NCBI RefSeq assembly: GCF_019649055.1 | Contig: NW_026570283.1 | Span: forward strand, 558,001 to 622,000 | Direction of reading: 5' to 3' | DNA length: 64,000 bases | Source: Paramacrobiotus metropolitanus | Taxonomy: Eukaryota > Tardigrada > Eutardigrada > Parachela > Macrobiotidae | Part shown: in pieces, positions 56,275 to 64,000 of the stretch | Position numbering within the stretch: the first letter of the stretch is position 1 | Layout of the letters: each line of letters begins with the position of its first letter | Program-made: the position numbers and the translations under genes | The notes under the pieces: generated by a model | Seen by the model: only the letters and a program-made list of their open reading frames with translations | Database searches by the model: none | Told to the model about the DNA's origin: nothing

Positions 56275-57279
56275 ATGCCAATATTCTCTAAATCTTCCAC
56301 TGGTAGCGAGAAAGACGATGGTTACGTCAAGCGACCCATGAATGCCTTCCTGGTATGGTCACGGGGGCAACGCCGCAAATTAGCCCAGGAAAATCCCAAA
56401 ATGCACAACTCCGAGATCAGCAAGCGCTTAGGTAAGACGAAAGACCTATTAACATGAATACTCTGTGATTTTTTAGATGAAGTTGCGTTTAAATGCATCA
56501 CTAGCATACCGAAGTTCAACTGCAGTAGTGTGTGGTTCTTGTCCATAACAAAGTTTATGTGATTGTAGTAGCTGATAACTGAATTGGTTTTAATTTGCTG
56601 ACATAGGTATTCCGTATTTATGTCTGTCGTTTTCTACAGCAACACCCCGATTACAAGTACCGACCACGACGCAAGCCAAAGACCCTGCTGAAGAACGTCC
56701 GCCCGCAGTTGCCCACCGGTGTCCCTGTGGTGATCCATATGGACCATATCGTCCTTTCATGTCACAAATGTCGGCCGTAAATGAGATGGGAAAAACTCGC
56801 GCTTTCCACCCACACGGCAGTCCATACAGCAGTAATTTCTATCCAGCAGCCAGTCATGAAATGGCTGAACTCCCGGAAAATGCCGCCGTTAATGAGATGG
56901 GAAAAGCCCGCGCTTTCAACCCACACAGGAGTCCTTACACCAGTAATTTTTATTCAGCAGCCAGCAATCAAATGGCTAAAATGTCAGAAACTGGCGCCAC
57001 ATTGGCAGCACCATGGTGACCGGGGTGAACGCCGCTGCGGCGGTCAATCCAGCGCTGTATTCACCCCAGTTCTACTATAATCCTGCTGCCATGTCCGCTT
57101 ATTCACATCCGGGTACGCAGGCCAGCGATGCTGGGGCGCAAGCCAGCAGTGGACATCCGATGGGGGCCAGCACGGCAGCTGCGACCGCAGCCACGAACAT
57201 CAAGTACGACATGAACGAGAGCCTCCGACGAACGGTGCCATATGTCTTTCCTGGACAGTATCTCGGCGATCGACCATAG
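56275..57279 (+). pseudogene. SOX (group B-like) gene remnant with half an HMG box
   Basis: The first exon (ATG 56275) carries [20 protein letters not shown] and [10 protein letters not shown], the N-terminal half of a SOX HMG box. At 56641 the sequence resumes at HPDYKYRPRRKPKTLLK, the end of the box. The intervening ~26 residues (helix 2/3) are absent; the 190 bases between hold no exon for them. After KTLLK the frame shifts to YGPYRPFMSQM, followed by a 37-residue tandem repeat (AVNEMGKTRAFHPHGSPY and a second copy). Another shift near 57010 leads to a C-terminus NESLRRTVPYVFPG, reminiscent of the group-B end. The visible splice sites (G|GTAAGA, CTACAG|) would join the first exon to the repeat frame, bypassing the DNA-binding end. 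A DNA-binding SOX factor cannot be made. Confidence 0.75.
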
Positions 57280-60200
57280 GCAGCTCTGGATTATCCGCAA
57301 GTGCAGTATGCAGACAAATGTGGCCGGCGTATTCTTCCTGCAATAACGTTTCGAATGGGATTAAAGCATAACTGTGAGATTTAATTAAGCGAACTATTCT
57401 TTTTCTGATGGCTTGTACACTCACATCAGCTGCATTTTTTTGAGTGCGCATTATGTTTGATTTGTGGGATTGGTGAAAGAAGCTCTGGCACATCTCTTGT
57501 TATGGTGGCATTTTCCTTGTGGATTCCTTTTCTTGGTCACAGCGATTATTCGACGTGTCATCGACATGTTCAGCGTTAATACCGAAAAAAACAGCCGCTT
57601 TGTCATCGATTGAAACGATACTTGACATGCCGTCAGGTCGAACTGCCGCACTTAGGACCGTCGATTCCAGTTGACATGGGAATACTGCACTTTCGCAGCA
57701 GATTTTAGAGGTTTAGTTACATTTACAGAAATTTTCAACCGTGTTTTGCTGTGTACTTCTGTAAGTAAGTACCGTACTTCGCAGCTGTATTTAAACTCAC
57801 AATCAGTTGTTTTCCCAAAAACGGTTGAAAAACCGGCTTTTTTGCGTTTTCTGCAACGGCCATTTGATGTACAGCATTGCTTTTAAATCTTTTTCAGTTA
57901 AATTAAAGTTTTTTGGCTTTTAAAAAGTCTGCAAGGTTAATAAAACAGTTGGAAAACGTATAATCTGATAGAATCCGTTACGTTTGTATTTGGTTCGATC
58001 TGTACTTATTAGTTTCAAGAGTCATCTTCGGCTTCGCCTCAGATGCTCTTGTGGTCTCCAACCATTTCCTTGAAAAATAATTCTTGTTCATTTATTTTTG
58101 AAGCCTGGTTTGTGTGTATGTTTTTGCACTGTATGATTAGGCGCTGTTCACTACTTCGGTTAGCTTGATCTAATCAGGAAACATCATTATTCTATAGCTG
58201 ATCGGTTCATTTTATGTGAAGCAAAATGGTTAGTAACACGACTAATAATCGCAGAGCGGCCAGAGGTGCTAAGTTTCTAATAATTCTGCTTCGCTACTTC
58301 TTAAAGAAAGGTACGTGGAAACCAATTTTGATCGAGGACAATAATACCCTTTGTTCAGTAACCAGTATTCTTGATCGGTAGATACAGTAGTGTGAATTTT
58401 TGGATAATTCCATTCATTCAGTCGGCTGCAATAAGGAGTGTGTAGTGATAACGAGCAACAGAGATCACGTGTCCTAATCACCGAACATTAGTAACCGCAA
58501 TGGCGGGTCCGTAATTTCCGTTTACGCAGCAGCCCTGATTAGGGGTCCCTAAACACTGGTATGACCTGTGGGTTGGCTCTTTCTGAATTTCGATTGTTTC
58601 CGGATAACTGTTTCCAAAAAAGTTTTTGACAGAGATTTTAAGCATCTAATGGCGTTTGCATTTTGCGTTTTTAGTACGTACATGGGATGTCGTTCTACCC
58701 GGTACTAGGTAGTTAAAAATTTTTGTTTATTGGCAATCGCCACCAACAAAACAAAAACTAGCCCTCGCGGTCACACTGTTTGTGGTAAGGGGTTGTAAGG
58801 CCGGTGGTAAATTGAGGATCTCGGACCATGGCGACCATTCCTTTTATTTAGTAGGATTGGTCGGCGGATAGACATGCCAGCTTCTGCACAGTTCTGTTCG
58901 TTTGACAGCTGGAGCATTAGCGTTCTGCTGGACAATGATAACGGTTCTGCTCTTATCAGCTGGTCTAAGCCAGTAACGCTAAGATAATACCCCTTCCCTG
59001 TTCAGCTTCCGTTCACTCTACAGGCCTGATCGACGGTCAGTGTCGGCCTTTGCGCGGTTCTGTTCATTCGGCAGCTCAAGAACTTTGTTAGCATCGAACA
59101 GTGGGTACTGGGCAAGGGTTCCGTTGGGTTCCGTTCTCATATGCCGGTCTGGTCCGTGAGTTTTTCATTGTATAGGAAAACTCACGGTCAGTAAACTTTC
59201 GCTTGCAAACTATGGTTAGACACTGCCTGTTTTTTCACTACCACCGAGTGGACGAAGTGCGAATTCGTCTCTACGTGATATGTAAAGGAACTATGCAGGT
59301 AAATAGGAATAATCTCAAATATCCCAAATTTGCATGAACACGCGTGAGTATAGTATGAGTATTAAGATCGTTTTACACCGAAACCACTTTTTTGGTACTT
59401 AACTAAATTTTAAATTTTATGGTTATTGCAGATCTAAGTGTTTTGTGATGCACAGAGAACAATGTATGAGTACGTGGAAAAGCTAAAAAGTTCCAGTGCA
59501 AAAGCGCTTTCCGGTTCCGTAAACCAGAAGAAAATTTCTTCGCTTTAGAGCGTTTTGTTGAAACGTGACAAAGTTGAAAAATTTTCGAAGTTTAATTGGA
59601 AGTACAGTTTTTTTATTACATTTTTTTTATTACACTACATACTCTGCATTTGAATATTAGCTACCCCACGCAGCAGTGTTTTATGTAAAAGGTCTTTCAA
59701 GGTCACCTTGAACTGAGGCCTGTACCGAAACCGGCATCCGGGCGATGGTCCAGGGCAGATATTTTTGAAAACAAAATGCATGTGGGACCCTTTTGGGACA
59801 TGCTGAGTTTAATGGTGAAATCGGTTTTTTAGTTTGTTTAGCGGTTTTTTCAAGCCAAGCTCCACGGGGCGGCCGATCATAATATAGATCTGTTTCCTTG
59901 ATATAGTCAGTAAGTGCGGTATTGATGCTGTTTTATTTTGATAAGACGGTGTCGACTGTAATCCTAATGTCTGGAAGTCTAATTAAATTTATCAGAACAA
60001 GCGCTTCGACACTAGATGACCGGCAGATTACTAACGACGATTTGCTTGTCACCGACCAGCACCTCTTGTCGCTAACGCACACAGAAATATTATTGTGCCC
60101 GCGGTTGCACTTTTTGTAGTTTTGGCGGCTATTGCCCAATAAAATAATAAACCTCCAGTTTCACTGCAAAGTTAATAATCTTTTCTGCATCAAGTATTAT

Positions 60201-60383
60201 ACCATCAAAAGTCAATTCCAAAAACGAAAGCCACACCACCACCAAGTTTAGCAAAAGAAAAGTTGATGCAATCTTGCGCAGAAAAAGCAAGGAACATACT
60301 AAAAATCATTAATAATCAAGGCAATAAGAAATTAAGAAACGTTATTTACTATTATTCCCAAGGCTGTCCTGCATTCTGTATCT
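57280..60383. other. Non-coding, nothing recognised
   Basis: About 3.1 kb without a supported gene, repeat or RNA on either strand. It includes the 3' flank of member E at its right end. Confidence 0.5.
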
Positions 60384-62262
60384 TCAGCATCCCCTCTGTC
60401 GCAGAACAAGATGAACGGTAGAATGAGCGGTAATACCGTTGTCGGCTAAAGTCTGTCCATCCTCCATCTGTTGACCGGCAAAAATCAGTCGCTGCTGATC
60501 CGGAGGAATGCCTTCCATGTCATGAATCCGGCATTTCAACTGGCACACCCAATAGCCCAAATTCACCGCCACGGTGAGTGTCTTCCCCGTCAAGGTCATA
60601 ACGAAGACAGTGGTATCGGGCACTAAACGCGTCGGATAGATGACGTTCTTCCACAACGCCGGCTTGCTGGCAATCAGATTCTTCACCTCGTCCAGCGTCC
60701 AGCGCGCGGCCGGTGAATGCAGGATGCGCAGCACAATCACCAGACAGCAAAGGATCATTCGCCCGCCCAACTCCTTAGGATCGGCGTGGTCGCGGATAAG
60801 ACGGACAGCTTCCAGGACGGGGATCTGCTCCAGATTGACGCCATCCGGCTGGCACAAGCGCTCCACAAACGCCACCTGCGTCCACAATATAACTCGTCCA
60901 ATTTCCCAGTTCAACGCCAACTTCATCAGCTCGTACAGGACAAACGGATTGGTTCGGTGTGCGTCGATAGGCAGGGATTCGTGATTCGTTCCGGCCACGT
61001 CTAAAATTGTCTGAACGGCTTCCAGACTGTAATCCAATTCGTAGTAAGTGATTTTTCCTTGCTTTCTTGCAGCGAAGATACCACGCGCTTTTGGGGATAC
61101 GCTAACCTAGGGACGATGCGCGAACGTTCAGGACCTTGACATTCACAACATAGTTCATAAATTTAAAAGATTAAATTTAATTTAAAAAATTAAAATTAAA
61201 AAAATATAAAAAATTTATTATTTTAAATTACGAATTATGTGAAACGTAGTGGATTTAACCTCCACAACGAGTATTAACTAGCGAGTGACTAACCAGAATC
61301 TGCCGATCGGTCTCTATCTGGCCGTCTCGCATCTTCAGCAGCACCTTATCCGTTCCGTTCCATCCATCCCCATCCTGGATTGCCGGACACTGCGGAATGG
61401 TCTTTCGGAAGGCGGTGAGCATTTCTCCCAGCAAGCGCTCCAGCGGCACCCGCATGGTGACGTAACAGTAGGCTTCACGAAAGATACCCAGCTCCTGGCA
61501 GCATTCCGAGTACGTCTGACCCTGGATGTCCCGAAGGTTCCTGTTTATGCAATTGATGTTGGTGGTGTGGGTCGCCGGCATTTTAACCTGAACGGAGGGA
61601 CTTCCGCAATTGTCCGGATTAATGAAAGCCAGCTGCACCTCCGTCAGGATGCAGCCGTCCGGAATGTGCTGCAGTTGGACCGTGGCACGCCACGGAACCT
61701 CGAAACCACGTTTCGACTTGTCGCCGGAGGAGTGCAGTTGTTTGGTCGCCACCTTATCCTCAACTGCAAAGCATCAGTAGTCAGTTTGAATCGAAAGTAA
61801 TGCGCTTGGAAAATCGATGGTGGTAACGATAGGGAACCATCAGGCAAAACCAGGTAATAACTTACAGAAAACTTGCAGTCTGACGCCGTTTTCCAGCCAC
61901 AATGGCAAAGGGACAACACTGCCGCCAGTCTCAGCCACACGAACGCCTTCCAGTTTCCCTGGCCCATAGTCATTGAAAGCCCGCGATCTCAAGTCCTGCA
62001 GTTCCTTCCGAAAGGTGTACTTCACGCAGCACACGATGACATCGTCGTCCGTCCCGTTGGTGCTGGCCAGTTGATGGTGAGTCAGGAAGTCCAAAATTCC
62101 CGTTTCCATCTGGCGCTGTTCATCCAGACGCTCCCGTGGCTGTGAGGGTACGCTGCCGGATACAGGAGCCAATTGAGTCGGAGTACTGCCGTGCTGAGCC
62201 AGGACGTTTCGAGTTGAGCTTCCCACAGCACTAGTTTGCTTCTGCACTCCCTTGCCGTCCAT
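60384..62262 (-). CDS. Member E: BTB-like protein with C-terminal ubiquitin-like domain, intact
   Basis: Exons 62262-61866, 61763-61294 and 61106-60384 give 1590 nt and 529 residues. Residues 1-289 are the family's unrecognised N-terminal half. Residues ~280-385 are BTB-like: [52 protein letters not shown]. The last ~72 residues align without gaps to ubiquitin residues 7-76; I count 42 of 70 identical, including [20 protein letters not shown] and HLVLR. Ubiquitin positions L8, I44, H68 and V70 are kept. K11 and K27 are kept, while K6, K29, K33, K48 and K63 are replaced. It ends RGC instead of RGG. It is head-to-head with F. It may be a Cul3-type adaptor with a built-in ubiquitin mimic (inference). 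Confidence 0.85.
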
Positions 62263-63235
62263 TTTTTCGTCAATGGAGAAACTAATCAAAAGCAACGAAA
62301 TGCAGTTAGAAAGTCGAGGAACGGGCTATTAACAGTTTAATAGGCTGCTGTACTGCACCGAAATGAAGACCTCACTGACCATATCTGTTGTGGCTGACAA
62401 CTTACACGCAATTGAACTATCTGTACTCTGCAGAGTGTAGGCAAATTTAGACAACAGCAAATCTGCAACAGTTATCAGTTAGAGCTCCTTAAAGCAGCAA
62501 GAAGATGCTTAGATTGTGGCCAGGAATACCCAGCATTAACATTTACTCGCACAGAAGTAATGCTCAGGACTGTGCTCATAAACTGATAGCAGTTAGTTCG
62601 CCGAGCACCACTAAACTAACTAATTTTATCATGCTCGAACGCCAGACTCAGATCGCGCTCGGTAACGACAAGCAAAAGGTGGGAGTAGTAGAGGAAAGCC
62701 GACAGCGTAAACCGCTTCGCCTTACAGCAATAGCGAGCGCACTCGCAAATGGTGGCCGAAACGGGTCAGACAATCAGTCTCCGGTTCCTCAGACCGAACT
62801 CAATGCACAATTATTGATTCATCAGGATCCGGAACAAGATTGTCTGACCCGCTTTGTCCGCCATACGCGGCAACAGTAGCATAGGCCCCAGGGTGAGCGC
62901 GCTGAGCTGATACGCTGTCCTGTATAACTTACAAGTCCTTTTTGCCTTCTGCAATGCCAGCGTCGGCAGCGTGAATATTAGTTCTTTGGTGTCGCGCTTA
63001 AAATCTCAATCTTATATCACCAATCATCATCACTCAGTTAAAGTGCTCGTTTCCTTTACTTCTATTTCACATGTTTCTTCTAAGACTCCCTTCAATTTTT
63101 CTGCGCATTCCGATCCACAAATAAGACAGGGAATTCATAGGCTAGAAGTCTGGAACGTCTGGGTGACAAGGGAACCATCAGTGTACGGATACGCGCGTTT
63201 GATTTTTTTATGAAACCTAACTATCGCTGTAGCTG
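62263..63235. other. Divergent promoter region between E and F
   Basis: A perfect 14-bp inverted repeat CGGGTCAGACAATC lies at 62762-62775 and 62838-62851. An open frame at 62505-62879 has no domain or codon evidence and is not called. The conserved block of the other two pairs was not found here. Confidence 0.45.
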
Positions 63236-63243
63236 TATAAAGG
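63236..63243 (+). promoter_or_regulatory. TATA box of member F
   Basis: TATAAAGG lies 58 bases before the ATG at 63294, leaving room for a short 5' UTR. Confidence 0.55.
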
Positions 63244-63293
63244 TGCGCATGCCGTTTCACTTTTAGTCCCGATCAACAAACGAGCGATAAGTA

Positions 63294-64000
63294 ATGGCCG
63301 GCAACGGGATGGAAACGCCGTTCGATGTCGTGGGGAATGGCTACACGATCCGGCATTCCACGGAGCACCATGTCGTCCTGCAAAGCGTCAGCCCGTTTAA
63401 TGTACCGGACATCATGCCAGCGTACCCTGCGCGCGACAGCGCAAACGCTCCGCACAATCGGCATCGTCTGGCTGAACAGCGGCAGCTGGAAACGGGAGTG
63501 CTGGACTTGCTGACACATTACCAACTGGCCAACATGGAATCGGGGGTGACGGATGACAAAGTCGTGACGTGTCGCGCTATGTACACTTTCCAGAAGGATC
63601 TTCAGCACCTGCAGTCGACAGCGTGGAATGATTACGGTCAGGGTGCCCTGCAGCGCGTTCGTGAGGCATGGACGGGTCACGAAATTTCTCCCTTGCCAAC
63701 TTGGCTGGAGAATGGCGTGGGACTGCAAGTGTATTGTAAGTGTTTGAAGTAGCTTTGTGTACAACGGCTTCCCAATGCTCCAAAGACAGAGCAATGAAAT
63801 CCCAGTGCAATGATACATCCAGTTGGAATCGTTCCGGGTAGCTGCAGACACATATGTATTTCCCGAAACATCGTACACTACTTATCTCCACAAAAAATTC
63901 CCGTAGTTTTAAATGAAAGTTTGAAGAAGAAATTTAGCGTTTTAACTTTCAACGAGTCAACTCGGAAATCTCGATATTACAAATGTGAATTCCAGCTGGC
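63294..64000 (+). CDS. Member F: exon 1 of a BTB-ubiquitin-like gene, runs off the window
   Basis: Exon 1 is 63294-63735 (442 nt, ending in phase 1) with a GTAAGTG donor; it encodes 147 residues. Its start MAGNGMETPFDVVGNGYTIR is shared with B (and in relic form with G), not with A, C and E. The core LAEQRQLETGVLDLLTHYQL and TAWNDYGQGALQ is common to all members. The remaining 265 bases are intron; exons 2 and 3 should lie beyond 64000. A TATA box is at 63236. Confidence 0.75.

Noticed and set aside
62505-62879. 124-codon open frame between E and F
   Set aside because: No domain, paralogue or splice support; it sits in a divergent promoter region and contains an inverted repeat.

Overview
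The window is nuclear DNA of an invertebrate animal. It has GT-AG introns, serpins, a SOX HMG-box gene remnant, a type II membrane glycosyltransferase, BTB-like proteins with a ubiquitin-like tail, and dense mobile DNA of animal type (hAT, tyrosine-recombinase and Gypsy-type LTR retrotransposons, TA- and TTAA-flanked short elements). Nothing fixes the phylum. A small ecdysozoan such as a tardigrade would fit, but that is a guess. There are no bacterial operons, CRISPR arrays or convincing RNA genes.

Layout. 1-15 kb is a segmental duplication. Unit 1 holds a complete glycosyltransferase (747-1841, +) and serpin 1 (5012-2810, -). Unit 2 holds a decayed 3' piece of the glycosyltransferase (10718-10915) and an intact serpin 2 (13244-11597, -). 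A tyrosine-recombinase retrotransposon (5344-9716) sits between them. Part of the unit-2 upstream block recurs before a small membrane protein gene (14630-14917). 15-18.4 kb holds a fold-back element, a TA-flanked MITE and a broken gene for a secreted Cys-rich protein.

19-36 kb, 43 kb and 60-64 kb hold the most unusual content: six members (called G, A, B, C, E, F here) of one three-exon gene family. Each product has an unrecognised N-terminal half, a BTB/POZ-like domain and, at the C-terminus, a ubiquitin-like domain. In member E this domain aligns without gaps to ubiquitin residues 7-76, but it ends Gly-Cys instead of Gly-Gly. The members form three head-to-head pairs (G/A, B/C, E/F), each joining one gene of each of two exon-1 subtypes. 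A and E are intact, F runs off the window, B has a 7-bp deletion, G is an exon-1 relic split by an intact hAT transposon, and C is split inside its ubiquitin-like domain by a very young LTR retrotransposon.

Two LTR retrotransposons lie next to each other: a 6.4-kb one on the minus strand (36664-43027, LTRs with one mismatch) and an 11.7-kb one on the plus strand (43731-55433, LTRs differing by one 8-bp indel). The larger one has a marked strand-specific excess of the word CCAG and a long Lys/Pro-rich segment between protease and reverse transcriptase. A decayed SOX gene follows at 56.3-57.3 kb, then about 3 kb with nothing I recognise.

Mobile elements often landed inside genes here. Removing each insertion plus one copy of its target duplication restores an uninterrupted frame in serpin 1 and gene C. 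Exon, insertion and duplication coordinates were read by eye; domain names rest on motif recognition without database searches.
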